From the NCBI GenBank assembly GCA_943914465.1, contig CALUCD010000008.1, forward strand, positions 1 through 64,000: DNA of 64,000 nucleotides, written 5' to 3'. This stretch comes from an uncultured Corynebacterium sp. GTDB lineage: Bacteria > Actinomycetota > Actinomycetes > Mycobacteriales > Mycobacteriaceae. Both the position numbers and the translations under genes were made by a program. This document shows positions 45,025-53,468 of the stretch, in pieces. How positions within the stretch are numbered: the first letter of the stretch is position 1; each line of letters starts with the position of its first letter. The notes beneath the pieces were generated by a model. That model saw nothing but the letters and a program-made list of their open reading frames with translations. It was not told the origin of the DNA and searched no databases.

Positions 45025-45693
45025 CTAGTGCTTGAACCTAGCTTTGCCCGGCGGCGGTGGGGCGGGCAATCGCGCATCCATGATCAAACCGGCAACCCCT
45101 AGGATGCCAAGGGCGATGGTGGCAACCACAACAATGGGATTCGCCTGGCCCGTCAGTGTGTCACCGAACAGGACGGTGATGATTGTGCCGGGCAGCGATC
45201 CGGCGAAGGTCGCCATTGCGAACGGCAGCACACGCACCCGGGTAAGCGCTGCTGCGTAGTTCATAATCGAAAACGGCACGAACGCAATCATGCGAAGGCT
45301 CGCTACAGCCAGCCAGCCGCGCGTCTCCAGGCGATTATTGATCATTCCGACTGCGGGATGCGTCAACTTTGCAGCGATCCAGTCACGCAGCAGCGCACGC
45401 ACGATGGCGAGAGAGATAACTGCCGACGCTGTCGTCGCCGTGATGGCTAGTACGATGCCGAGGGCGCTGCCGAAAAGTATCCCCGCAGAAACGGTCAAGA
45501 TGGTTCGAGGAACCGGAAACTGCGTAATTGCGACGTACGCCAGCCAAAATACGAGCGGGAACCACCGGCCGGTCTCTTCCGCCCACTGTCGAAGCACCCC
45601 GAGCGGGGGAACATCTAATACAGCCCAGGCTGCGAGGAACGCGACGGCGGCCGCAGCGATGAGCACCACCTTCTGGGTTGAGAGGTTGTGCAA
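45025..45693 (-). CDS. TVP38/TMEM64 (DedA-like VTT) membrane protein
   Basis: Polytopic membrane protein of the VTT/SNARE-associated fold, a family tied to lipid scrambling. The 222-residue protein has about six hydrophobic segments and the family core VPRTILTVSAGILFGSALGI (about residues 61-80), then FVPFSIMNYAAALTRV and FAGSLPGTIITVLFGD. It ends in a Pro-rich basic tail. It stands upstream of the HTH gene on the same strand, 55 nt away, and downstream of tRNA-Leu. Confidence 0.88.
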   Translation of the reverse strand: MHNLSTQKVVLIAAAAVAFLAAWAVLDVPPLGVLRQWAEETGRWFPLVFWLAYVAITQFPVPRTILTVSAGILFGSALGIVLAITATTASAVISLAIVRALLRDWIAAKLTHPAVGMINNRLETRGWLAVASLRMIAFVPFSIMNYAAALTRVRVLPFAMATFAGSLPGTIITVLFGDTLTGQANPIVVVATIALGILGVAGLIMDARLPAPPPPGKARFKH

Positions 45694-45769
45694 CGTCTAC
45701 CTCCTGCGCGTGCCCCGACAACAATAAAACCGGCTCGGCGCGATCATCGCCGAAACCGGTCACATCGTG

Positions 45770-45855
45770 TGCCCGAGGGGGGACTTGAACCCCCACGTCC
45801 GTTAATAGGACACTAGCACCTCAAGCTAGCGCGTCTGCCATTCCGCCACCCGGGC
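45770..45855 (-). tRNA. tRNA-Leu (anticodon GAG)
   Basis: Minus strand, 86 nt. The acceptor stem GCCCGGG pairs with CTCGGGC plus discriminator A. The anticodon stem CTAGC/GCTAG closes the loop TTGAGGT, giving GAG. A long variable arm (GTCC...GGAC) marks a class II tRNA, and the T loop is TTCAAGT. The CCA end is not encoded. Confidence 0.97.
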
Positions 45856-45997
45856 CGGGTGTGTTTTCAGCCTTCCGGCTGGGCACCGCTAAAACTATAG
45901 GACGGGGCCTGGTGAAGCGGCAAATCGCCTGCGTAAAGCTCCCGCTTGGTCCGTGCAGCCTGGCACACCATTGACGCAGATCCGGTACAAAGGGGAC

Positions 45998-46540
45998 ATG
46001 AGTGCTTCTTATGTTTCCGATCGATTCCCCGGACCAGACCCATACGCACCACTGAAAGACGTAGCGTCCTTCCCCCTGACCTCGCACGACATGACTGATG
46101 GTGCAGAGTTGGCCGCCTCGTTGACCGGCGATGGCGCCACGAGCCCGCAGTTGTCTTGGTCTGATGTGCCGGAAGGCACGAAGTCACTTGCGGTGACCTG
46201 CTTTGACCCCGACGCTCCCACGGCGTCCGGCTTCTGGCACTGGGCGGCGTTCAACATCCCGGCCGATGTGACTGAGTTGCCCACTGGCGCCGGCGACGAG
46301 GACGGCTTAGGAGTAGGTGCGGTCGTACTTGCCGGAGATTCCGGAATCAAGGGTTACTACGGGGCGAACCCTCCCGCGGGCCACGGGCCACATCGCTATC
46401 TGTTTGCTATCCACGCTGTTGACACGGAATTTCCGGCTGAGGAGATTGCGAACCCGACTCAGCTTGGTTTCAACCTGTACTTTCACACGCTGGGTCGCGC
46501 AATTATCTGGGGTTGGTACGAAAACGCTGAACGCGCCTAG
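45998..46540 (+). CDS. YbhB/YbcL (PEBP, Raf kinase inhibitor-like) protein
   Basis: Phosphatidylethanolamine-binding-protein family; role in bacteria is unclear. The 180-residue protein has SPQLSWSDVPEGTKSLAVTC, DPDAPTASGFWHWAAFNIP and YYGANPPAGHGPHRYLFAI, the family's ligand-pocket motifs with the conserved Asp-Pro-Asp and His residues. ATG 45998 follows AAAGGGG; TACAAA 6 nt before it could also be a leaderless -10. Transcribed away from tRNA-Leu. Confidence 0.92.
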   Translation: MSASYVSDRFPGPDPYAPLKDVASFPLTSHDMTDGAELAASLTGDGATSPQLSWSDVPEGTKSLAVTCFDPDAPTASGFWHWAAFNIPADVTELPTGAGDEDGLGVGAVVLAGDSGIKGYYGANPPAGHGPHRYLFAIHAVDTEFPAEEIANPTQLGFNLYFHTLGRAIIWGWYENAERA

Positions 46541-46541
46541 G

Positions 46542-46555
46542 TACGATCCGGGTAA
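46542..46555 (+). promoter_or_regulatory. -10 element for leaderless small membrane protein gene
   Basis: TACGAT (46542-46547), 7 nt, then ATG 46555. Confidence 0.6.
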
Positions 46556-46902
46556 TGGCCCCTATTCAATTGCGCGCTGGCGGAGCGTTCATCGCCCTTG
46601 CCGTGGTGCTCCTGTTGTTCGCCTTCATCGCGTTCCTCCGGGGCGAACAAACATTTGCAGTCAGCCTGCAGTTCGTGCTGACGGCATGCGCCGCGATCAT
46701 CTTTGGGGCGTTTGCAACCACCGACAAAACCCAGGCCGGGAGCAAGAGTCAGGTCATCGCGCTAACGTTCGCCGTGGTGCTTTTGGTGCTTGGTGTCTTG
46801 GTGCCCACCACGGTGTTGGCATACACTCCGACGCATTGGGTCGGAATGTGGGGAGTGGGAGCGCTGTTGTGCGCGCTTACGCTGCGCCGTCTTTCCATGT
46901 GA
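46555..46902 (+). CDS. Small membrane protein, function unknown
   Basis: A 115-residue protein with three to four hydrophobic segments (AFIALAVVLLLFAFIAFL, LQFVLTACAAIIFGAFA, VIALTFAVVLLVLGVLVP and WVGMWGVGALLCALTL). I do not recognise the family. It has its own leaderless promoter. Its 3' end overlaps the convergent pyrD by 26 nt. Confidence 0.75.
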   Translation: MAPIQLRAGGAFIALAVVLLLFAFIAFLRGEQTFAVSLQFVLTACAAIIFGAFATTDKTQAGSKSQVIALTFAVVLLVLGVLVPTTVLAYTPTHWVGMWGVGALLCALTLRRLSM

Positions 46903-47965
46903 GACCGCTGCCGACAGCTTCGGAAATATGCTGCAGCCCGTGGGCTTTCAGCTGCGTGCGAATACCGGTGTGCACTCGTCGGATCCACCCGGGTCCGCCA
47001 TAGATAAACGGCGTGTAGCCCTGCAGTAAACTCGCGCCAGCGGCGATCCGATCCCATGCTTGATGAGGCGTCATAATGCCGCCCACGCTGATCAATACCA
47101 GGCGATCGCCGAGATGGGTATGCAGGAGTTTTAGCACCTGGAGTGACCGATCATGCAACGGGGCCCCCGAAATTCCGCCGGCGCCCATAGCCGCCACTTC
47201 ATCGGACGGGGTTATGAGTCCTTCGCGCGAAATCGTCGTATTCGTTGCCACAACCCCAGCGAGGCCGAGTTCAGCGGCGAGGTCAGCTACCGCCAGCACG
47301 TCGTCATCGGTGAGGTCAGGGGCGATCTTCACCAGAACGGGAGTATTCGTGGCGCGGGTGACTTCCAGCAAGATCGGGCGAAGCTCTTCAACGGCTTGCA
47401 GGTCACGCAGACCTGGTGTGTTCGGGGAGGAGACATTGACCACTACATAATCAGCGAGCGGGCCAAGGAGCGTCGCCCCTGCGCGGTAGTCAGCCACAGG
47501 GTCGGTCTGCGTTTTATTTTTCCCGATGTTGATCCCGATGACATCGCGTGATCTTCTTTTAGTCGTCAGATTCTTCGCGACGTCAAGCGCACCAGCGTTG
47601 TTAAAGCCCATACGGTTCAAAATTGCGTGATCGTCCGGAAGGCGGAACAAGCGAGGCGCAGGATTGCCAGGCTGGGGGCGCGGAGTGACGGTGCCTAGCT
47701 CGGCGTAGCCGAATCCGAGCGCGCCCCAGGCGTCGACCGCAGCCGCATTTTTATCGAACCCGGCGGCAAGCCCAAGTGGAGCCGGAAAACGAACGCCAAA
47801 GAGTTCCTGCTCGAGGGCGCGATCATGCACTCGGGCGACGCGCTCCATCGCGCGGTTGACCGCGGGCGCTGAATTCAACGCGCGCACGCCCGCATTGACG
47901 ACGCCGTGGATGCGTTCCGGTGGCAGCAGAAACATTGCCTTCAACGCAGTGTCGTACAACGTCAT
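46877..47965 (-). CDS. pyrD: Dihydroorotate dehydrogenase (quinone), class 2
   Basis: FMN enzyme of pyrimidine synthesis, membrane-associated and quinone-linked. The 362-residue protein has an N-terminal amphipathic extension typical of class 2, PLGLAAGFDKNAAAVD, LNRMGFNNAGA, and the catalytic Ser in VVNVSSPNTPGLRDLQ. Late motifs are ISVGGIMTPHQAWDRI and FIYGGPGWI. Its start follows directly after the stop codon of the lipoprotein gene, so the two are coupled, as in C. glutamicum next to uppP. Confidence 0.97.
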   Translation of the reverse strand: MTLYDTALKAMFLLPPERIHGVVNAGVRALNSAPAVNRAMERVARVHDRALEQELFGVRFPAPLGLAAGFDKNAAAVDAWGALGFGYAELGTVTPRPQPGNPAPRLFRLPDDHAILNRMGFNNAGALDVAKNLTTKRRSRDVIGINIGKNKTQTDPVADYRAGATLLGPLADYVVVNVSSPNTPGLRDLQAVEELRPILLEVTRATNTPVLVKIAPDLTDDDVLAVADLAAELGLAGVVATNTTISREGLITPSDEVAAMGAGGISGAPLHDRSLQVLKLLHTHLGDRLVLISVGGIMTPHQAWDRIAAGASLLQGYTPFIYGGPGWIRRVHTGIRTQLKAHGLQHISEAVGSGLTWKDGAA

Positions 47966-49003
47966 TTACGCCTCCTCTGGCAGGTCGTGCAGGGTCTTAT
48001 CGGCGGGGGAGACGACCTGCAGGCCATCACCGGAGGCCGATGCGATGAGCACCGTGCCGTCGTCAAGCGCGACGATGCTTTGCGGGTCAGCGACCGTGTG
48101 AATGCTCGCCCGTTCAAGCGGCACCCCGCGCGAAATGTCGTATCCGGTGGCCACGTTGCCCGCAGTCGAGGCCACCCATGCGAGCCGGGCCGCGCTGTCC
48201 CAGGCGACGTCCCACGGGCCGTGGGCCACCGGCGCCATTTGATGTAAACGGATGATGTTATCGGTGGTGTATATCAGCAGTTGACTGCCTGTGGCGTCCG
48301 CGGCGAGCACAAGACCGTCCTCACCAGCCGCCACTTTGCCAACACCCAACCCGATCCTCAGGGTGCCGCCTTGTCGGCCTGCCGCCCAGTCAAGATCCTG
48401 AATCGTGGTGTCAAAGCTGTTGGTACGCACAACGGCGTCGCGCCGTCCCGCCACCGGCACCGCCTGGATCTGATCGGTCTCACGGGCGACTGCGATCTCC
48501 TCCGCGAGCTCGCCGTCTCGATAGAGCCATACTGTGCGTGCCTCGTCGCTTCCAGCGAGCACTTCACCAGTGGTGGTCCGTGTCGCGACAGTCACAGGGC
48601 GGCTAGTTGCAATGCGCTGTTCACCCTCGGCAGTGAAAATCCGGATCTCGTCGCCACACCCCGCAACGAAGCTGCCCGCATTCGCTGATATCGCACCACA
48701 GTTTTGGGCAAGTTGATACGTTGTCGCGTTTCCGGCTGTGACCTGATCGAGTGAGCCGATTGTGACTGAGGCATCAGTGCGCACGGCGATCAGCCCATTC
48801 GTTTCGTCGAGATCAAGCACCGGGTCGTAGTCATACACCCGTCCGTGAGGGTCTTCAGATCTCGGGGAGGAGGCGGGGGAGGCGTTGCCCATATCGACCG
48901 CAAGCTCGTTGCCAATTTCTGTCGGGCTGTTACTGCACGACCCCATCAACACCGCGGCCACGAGCGCCGCGGCGGAAACAACGATAGCGCGGGGATGATT
49001 CAC
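47966..49003 (-). CDS. Lipoprotein with probable beta-propeller
   Basis: Secreted lipid-anchored protein of unknown function. The 345-residue precursor has a signal peptide with lipobox (VAAVLMGSCSN, Cys about residue 23), then a Ser/Asp-rich linker and repeating beta-strand segments with WVASTAG and DPQSIVALDDGTVLIAS that look like propeller blades. It ends at the base before the pyrD start, so it is co-transcribed. It is divergent from uppP. Confidence 0.85.
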   Translation of the reverse strand: MNHPRAIVVSAAALVAAVLMGSCSNSPTEIGNELAVDMGNASPASSPRSEDPHGRVYDYDPVLDLDETNGLIAVRTDASVTIGSLDQVTAGNATTYQLAQNCGAISANAGSFVAGCGDEIRIFTAEGEQRIATSRPVTVATRTTTGEVLAGSDEARTVWLYRDGELAEEIAVARETDQIQAVPVAGRRDAVVRTNSFDTTIQDLDWAAGRQGGTLRIGLGVGKVAAGEDGLVLAADATGSQLLIYTTDNIIRLHQMAPVAHGPWDVAWDSAARLAWVASTAGNVATGYDISRGVPLERASIHTVADPQSIVALDDGTVLIASASGDGLQVVSPADKTLHDLPEEA

Positions 49004-49079
49004 AGCTCTTTAGATTAGCAATCGCTCTCGGTTGTGCCGGAACGGTTCCAAACACGGGTCCAGCCCCCGTTCGTCGGAG

Positions 49080-49094
49080 TAGTGTTTCAACCCA
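49080..49094 (+). promoter_or_regulatory. -10 element for leaderless uppP
   Basis: TAGTGT (49080-49085), 8 nt, then ATG 49094. Confidence 0.5.
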
Positions 49095-49945
49095 TGACTG
49101 AAGCAGTTTCCGAATCAATGACCTGGCTGCAGGTGCTTGTTCTTTCAGTGGTGCAGGGGCTGACTGAATTTCTCCCGGTGTCCTCCTCGGGTCACCTGCG
49201 TATCGTCTCTGAGCTGTTCTGGGGCCAGGATGCTGGCGCGAGCTTTACCGCTGTGATCCAATTGGGCACCGAGTTGGCTGTGCTCGTGTTCTTCGCCAAG
49301 GATATCTGGCGCATCTTGACTGCGTGGTTTGCGGGGCTTGTTGACCCAGCAAAACGCGGCTTTGACTACAGGATGGGGTGGATGGTCATTGTCGGCACGA
49401 TTCCGGTTGGTCTCGCTGGCCTGTTGTTGAAAGACTTGATCCGGGAAAGCTTCCGTAACCTGTGGATTACTGCCACGGTACTGATCGTGTTCTCGTTTGT
49501 GTTCATCCTCGCCGAGCGAATGGGGCGCAAGACCCGCGGGTTCGAGGAGCTGACCATGAAAGACGCGATTGTCATGGGCTTGTGGCAATGCTTGGCGCTC
49601 ATTCCCGGGGTCTCTCGTTCGGGCGGCACTATTTCGGGTGGTCTGTTTCGCAACCTCGACCGTGAAGTAGCGACTCGTTTCTCGTTCTTGTTGGCAATTC
49701 CGGCAGTTTTGGCCTCGGGCCTGTTTTCGCTCCCCGACGCCTTCGACCCACAGGCTGGCCAGGCAGCGTCTGGTATGCAGCTCCTCGTCGGCTCCGGTAT
49801 TGCGTTTGCGCTTGGTTACGTCTCAATCGCCTGGTTGCTCAAGTTCGTCTCGCACCATTCGTTTGCGTGGTTCGCTGCGTATCGGATTCCGCTAGGCATC
49901 ATCATCATGATTCTGCTGGCCACCGGAGTCATGCAGCCGTACTAG
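49094..49945 (+). CDS. uppP: Undecaprenyl-diphosphatase UppP/BacA
   Basis: Membrane phosphatase that recycles the undecaprenyl carrier for peptidoglycan and arabinogalactan. The 283-residue protein has both catalytic signatures: GLTEFLPVSSSGHL (about residues 21-34) and PGVSRSGGTISGG (about 174-186), with seven to eight membrane segments. ATG 49094 is preferred over an earlier in-frame start because of the leaderless promoter and family length. It is followed by mshC, as in C. glutamicum. Confidence 0.96.
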   Translation: MTEAVSESMTWLQVLVLSVVQGLTEFLPVSSSGHLRIVSELFWGQDAGASFTAVIQLGTELAVLVFFAKDIWRILTAWFAGLVDPAKRGFDYRMGWMVIVGTIPVGLAGLLLKDLIRESFRNLWITATVLIVFSFVFILAERMGRKTRGFEELTMKDAIVMGLWQCLALIPGVSRSGGTISGGLFRNLDREVATRFSFLLAIPAVLASGLFSLPDAFDPQAGQAASGMQLLVGSGIAFALGYVSIAWLLKFVSHHSFAWFAAYRIPLGIIIMILLATGVMQPY

Positions 49946-49959
49946 TAGGCTTGCTGCCA
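49946..49959 (+). promoter_or_regulatory. -10 element for leaderless mshC
   Basis: TAGGCT (49946-49951), 7 nt, then ATG 49959; it begins just past the uppP stop. Confidence 0.6.
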
Positions 49960-51173
49960 TGCATTCATGGCGAGTCCCACCGGTTGCCGCAGTTGGCGGC
50001 GCACCTGTCCCACTGAAGTTGTTCGATACCGCAGATCAGAGCATTAAGCTTGTCGACGTCTCTGGCGGCGCTAACGGTGAAGTCGGCATGTATGTCTGCG
50101 GGATCACCCCGTACGATTCGACGCATCTGGGGCACGCAGCGACGTACCTGGCTTTTGACCTTATTTACCGCCAGCTGCTCGCGAGCGGTCACGCGGTCCA
50201 CTACGTCCAAAACGTCACCGACGTTGATGATCCGCTCTTTGAGCGAGCACAGCGCGATGGCGTGGACTGGCGGGAGCTCGGCGAGAGTCAGATCGACTTG
50301 TTCCGCAGTGATATGGAGACACTTCGCGTTCTCCCGCCGCGAGACTACATCGGCGCGATGGAATCGATCGACGAGGTCATTTCGATGGTGCAGACACTGC
50401 TCGATAACGGCGCTGCTTACCACCTTGATCACGGCGACATCTACGCCCCGATTGATGCGACCGCGCAATTTGGCTACGAATCCAACTTAGACCGCGCGAC
50501 AATGGAGGCGTTTTTTGCCGAGCGCGGTGGGGACCCGGAGCGCGAGGGCAAACGCGATCCGCTCGACGCGCTGCTGTGGCGGGGCCATCGTTCAGGTGAG
50601 CCGGCGTGGGACTCGCCGTTTGGTCCGGGAAGGCCGGGCTGGCATATCGAGTGCTCGGCGATAGCAACGAACTACCTCGGCTCCTCTTTCGCCATTCAGG
50701 GCGGCGGTTCAGACCTCGTATTTCCCCACCACGAGTTTTCAGCCGCGCATGCGGAGGCTGCGTACCGCACCAAGCGGATGGCGGGGCATTACGTCCACGC
50801 TGGGATGATCGCACTCGACGGCGTGAAGATGTCAAAGTCTCTCGGCAATCTTGTCTTCGTGCACAAGCTCACCGAGGCAGGGCACGATCCGGGTGCGATC
50901 CGTCTTGCTGTTTTCGCCGGACACTACAGACAGGATCGAGATTTCTCGTCCTCGTCACTCGATGCCGCCGAGCGGCGCCTTGCCCGTTGGCGTGAGCTGC
51001 TGGCGCATGATGCGGATGCGAATCGGGTGCGTGAAAGCGTCGCTCAGCTGAAAGAAGCGCTCGCCCGAGACCTCGATACCCCGTCCGCACTCGAAGTTAT
51101 CGATCAGGCACCTGGGGACCATGACGGCGTCCTCGCCGCCGCAATTGACAGCCTCCTCGGAGTGCAATTGTGA
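49959..51173 (+). CDS. mshC: L-cysteine:GlcN-Ins ligase MshC (mycothiol synthesis)
   Basis: Joins cysteine to glucosaminyl inositol with ATP, third enzymatic step of mycothiol synthesis. The 404-residue protein resembles cysteinyl-tRNA synthetase: MYVCGITPYDSTHLGHAATY with the zinc Cys and HIGH-like motif (about residues 43-62), GWHIECSAIA with the second zinc Cys, and the KMSKS motif in DGVKMSKSLGN. It lacks the tRNA-binding C-terminal domains, as MshC does. It is evidence for a mycothiol-making actinobacterium. Confidence 0.96.
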   Translation: MHSWRVPPVAAVGGAPVPLKLFDTADQSIKLVDVSGGANGEVGMYVCGITPYDSTHLGHAATYLAFDLIYRQLLASGHAVHYVQNVTDVDDPLFERAQRDGVDWRELGESQIDLFRSDMETLRVLPPRDYIGAMESIDEVISMVQTLLDNGAAYHLDHGDIYAPIDATAQFGYESNLDRATMEAFFAERGGDPEREGKRDPLDALLWRGHRSGEPAWDSPFGPGRPGWHIECSAIATNYLGSSFAIQGGGSDLVFPHHEFSAAHAEAAYRTKRMAGHYVHAGMIALDGVKMSKSLGNLVFVHKLTEAGHDPGAIRLAVFAGHYRQDRDFSSSSLDAAERRLARWRELLAHDADANRVRESVAQLKEALARDLDTPSALEVIDQAPGDHDGVLAAAIDSLLGVQL

Positions 51174-51197
51174 GCCGCCTCAGCAAAAATAGGTGGC

Positions 51198-51593
51198 ATG
51201 ACAGCTCCGGGGACTTCCATTCGCGCGCAATTTCAGCCCGATGTTGAGGAGTTCATCAACGATATGCGCATGTTCGCCACTGGCTCGTACCTCAACGAAG
51301 AGGATAAAGAGTTATGGGACGAACCATTTGACCCTGCGGTGTTACCTGAGTTGAAGTCGATACTGGAAATGTTTCTTGACGCGCTCGATCTGCTTGGGGA
51401 CGATCCTGACGGTACCCAGCTGGTTTCCGTTGTTCGGCCGTTCTATGCCAACTTGGAGGACTTCAATCAACAGCACGCTGACGCCGTCTTAGAACCTGAA
51501 GAAAAAGCTGAGATTAAAACGCTCGTCTTTCAAGCCGCGGCGGCAACCGGGGCGACGGATGAGGCACTGCAGGAGCTACCAGAGTTTGAGTAA
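51198..51593 (+). CDS. Conserved acidic protein, function unknown
   Basis: A 131-residue, strongly acidic, probably helical protein (FQPDVEEFINDMRMFATGSY, LPELKSILEMFLDALDLLGD). I do not recognise the family. AAAAAT ending 7 nt before ATG 51198 may be its -10. Its last bases overlap the TTG start of the HAD gene, suggesting coupled translation. Confidence 0.75.
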   Translation: MTAPGTSIRAQFQPDVEEFINDMRMFATGSYLNEEDKELWDEPFDPAVLPELKSILEMFLDALDLLGDDPDGTQLVSVVRPFYANLEDFNQQHADAVLEPEEKAEIKTLVFQAAAATGATDEALQELPEFE

Positions 51594-52257
51594 CCTCCAG
51601 CCAGCCGCCATCTTTTGGGACATGGACGGCACCTTGATTGATACAGAGCCCCTGTGGGGCATGGCAACCTACGAGCTCTCGGAGCTGCTGGGGCGCAGGC
51701 TCAGCCCTGAGGTGCGGGCCACCACCATCGGCGGCAGTTTTGACGCGACCTTGCAGATCGTCGCTGACTGGGCTGGTTATGAACTCAAGGATGGGGATAC
51801 AGCGAAGTACCACTCGTGGATGACCGCAAGGATGGGGTCATTGCTAGAAGACGGCGTTGTCCTCAACCCGGGTCTCAAAGGCGTTCTCGAATCGCTTGCC
51901 GAGCGTGGGACACCGATGTTCGTTGCCACCAACACTGAACGCGTGCTTGCAGATCGATGCATTAAAGCAATTGGACCGCAATACTTTGTGGATACGATCA
52001 CCGGCGATGAGGTCAACAACCCGAAACCTGCCCCGGACATATACCTCGAGGCGGCGCTGCGGTGCGGCGCTGACCCTGGGACCTGCCTGGTGTTTGAAGA
52101 TTCCCTCAACGGGATGCGCGCTGCGGCAGCGGCCGGATGTATCGTACTTGGTCTGGCAGACGAGGTGCCCGATGGAGTACGACGCTTTGACCCCACACGG
52201 TTCGTCGGCGCCACCGCACAGGACGTGGACCACTGGTTTGCCGAGGCAGTGGGCTAA
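51586..52257 (+). CDS. HAD-superfamily phosphatase (subfamily IA)
   Basis: Phosphoglycolate phosphatase or phosphoglucomutase-like hydrolase; substrate unknown. The 223-residue protein has motif I FWDMDGTLIDTEP with both Asp residues, motif II FVATNTER, the Lys motif NNPKPAPDIYLEAA and motif IV CLVFEDSLNGMRAA. The likely start is TTG 51586, which overlaps the previous stop and follows AGGAG at 51571-51575. Its stop codon TAA forms part of the hisE -10 element. Confidence 0.85.
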   Translation: MSNLQPAAIFWDMDGTLIDTEPLWGMATYELSELLGRRLSPEVRATTIGGSFDATLQIVADWAGYELKDGDTAKYHSWMTARMGSLLEDGVVLNPGLKGVLESLAERGTPMFVATNTERVLADRCIKAIGPQYFVDTITGDEVNNPKPAPDIYLEAALRCGADPGTCLVFEDSLNGMRAAAAAGCIVLGLADEVPDGVRRFDPTRFVGATAQDVDHWFAEAVG

Positions 52258-52268
52258 ACTTTCCAGCG
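52255..52268 (+). promoter_or_regulatory. -10 element for leaderless hisE
   Basis: TAAACT (52255-52260), 7 nt, then GTG 52268. The first three bases are also the stop codon of the HAD gene. Confidence 0.6.
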
Positions 52269-52531
52269 TGAAAAACTTCGATGAGCTGTTTACAGAACTG
52301 ACTTCGAAAGCCGCCGAACGCCCGCCAGGTTCCGCAACCGTTGAGGCGCTTGATCGGGGAAAGCATTTCATCGGGAAGAAGATCATCGAAGAAGCCGGCG
52401 AGGTGTGGATCGCCGCCGAATATCAATCGGATGCAGAGCTCGCGGGAGAAATCAGCCAGCTCATCTATTGGACCCAAGTCATGATGGTCAAGCGTGGCAT
52501 CCGCCCGGAAGACATCTACACGTACCTGTAA
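52268..52531 (+). CDS. hisE: Phosphoribosyl-ATP pyrophosphatase
   Basis: Second step of histidine synthesis. The 87-residue helical protein of the MazG-like fold shows GSATVEALDRGKHFIGKKII and the metal-binding EEAGEVWIAAEYQ, then AGEISQLIYWTQVMM. The start is GTG 52268, given by the leaderless promoter; no ribosome binding site is needed. hisG follows after 33 nt, so the two are likely one operon. Confidence 0.95.
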   Translation: MKNFDELFTELTSKAAERPPGSATVEALDRGKHFIGKKIIEEAGEVWIAAEYQSDAELAGEISQLIYWTQVMMVKRGIRPEDIYTYL

Positions 52532-52564
52532 CTTGCTAGGCCGGGCCGAGGAGCAAAAACACCC

Positions 52565-53413
52565 ATGATCACAATTGCCGTTCCCAACAAAGGTGCCCTA
52601 TCTGAGCAGTCGCTCACTGTGCTGAAAGAGGCGGGCTACAAAGGTCGCGGTATGACGAAGGCGCTGAACGTGATCGATGCGGACAACGGGGTGGAGTTTT
52701 TCTTCCTCCGCCCGAAAGACATCGCGATCTATGTTGCGCAGGGCCACCTTGACCTCGGGATCACCGGCCGCGATCTGGCCGCCGACTCGCGGGCACGCGT
52801 GGACGAGGTGCTCGATCTCGGCTTCGGTGCGTCTACGTTTCGTTTCGCCGCTCCAAGAGGGCAGACCTGGACTGTTGAGGCGCTCGAAGGCAAGACGATC
52901 GCGACCTCATACCCCCACCTGGTCACAGAGTATCTTTCGCAGCGGAAGGTGAAGCCGGCGGCTGTCATCCGCCTTGACGGCGCGGTAGAGATCTCAATCA
53001 AACTCGGAGTGGCTGATGTCGTTGCGGACGTCGTCTCCACCGGGGCCACCTTGCGTCAAGAGGGCCTTGAGCCATTCGGCGAGCCGATCCTGAGCAGTAC
53101 CGCGGTAGTAGTCAAGCGTGCCGGTGCAACACTGCAGGATGAGCATTTCCGTTTGCTGAAACGCATCAACGGTATCTTGACTGCACATAACTATCTCATG
53201 ATTGATTACAACGTTGCACGCAAGGACCTCGATCGCGCAGTCGCGCTCACCCCGGGCATCACCGGGCCGACTGTCTCGCCTCTCTCTCGGGATAACTGGG
53301 TGGCGGTGCGAGCAATGGTGGAAAAATCTCGCGCAAACCACGTGATGGATGAGCTCGCCGCGGTGGGCGCAGAAGGAATTTTAGGCACTGAGCTGCGCAT
53401 AGCTCGCCTCTAA
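52565..53413 (+). CDS. hisG: ATP phosphoribosyltransferase (long form)
   Basis: First, feedback-controlled step of histidine synthesis. The 282-residue protein starts MITIAVPNKGALSEQ, has DLGITGRDLAADS, the PRPP-binding DVVADVVSTGATLRQEGL (about residues 155-172) and a C-terminal ACT-like regulatory domain, which marks the long form inhibited by histidine. ATG 52565 follows GAGGAGCAAA. Preceded by hisE. Confidence 0.97.
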   Translation: MITIAVPNKGALSEQSLTVLKEAGYKGRGMTKALNVIDADNGVEFFFLRPKDIAIYVAQGHLDLGITGRDLAADSRARVDEVLDLGFGASTFRFAAPRGQTWTVEALEGKTIATSYPHLVTEYLSQRKVKPAAVIRLDGAVEISIKLGVADVVADVVSTGATLRQEGLEPFGEPILSSTAVVVKRAGATLQDEHFRLLKRINGILTAHNYLMIDYNVARKDLDRAVALTPGITGPTVSPLSRDNWVAVRAMVEKSRANHVMDELAAVGAEGILGTELRIARL

Positions 53414-53454
53414 TGCACCCAGTTTGAACTCAGCAGTTCGCTGTTGGTGCTGCG

Positions 53455-53468
53455 TATAGTGACAGGCA
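53455..53468 (+). promoter_or_regulatory. -10 element for leaderless aspA
   Basis: TATAGT (53455-53460), 7 nt, then ATG 53468. Confidence 0.65.
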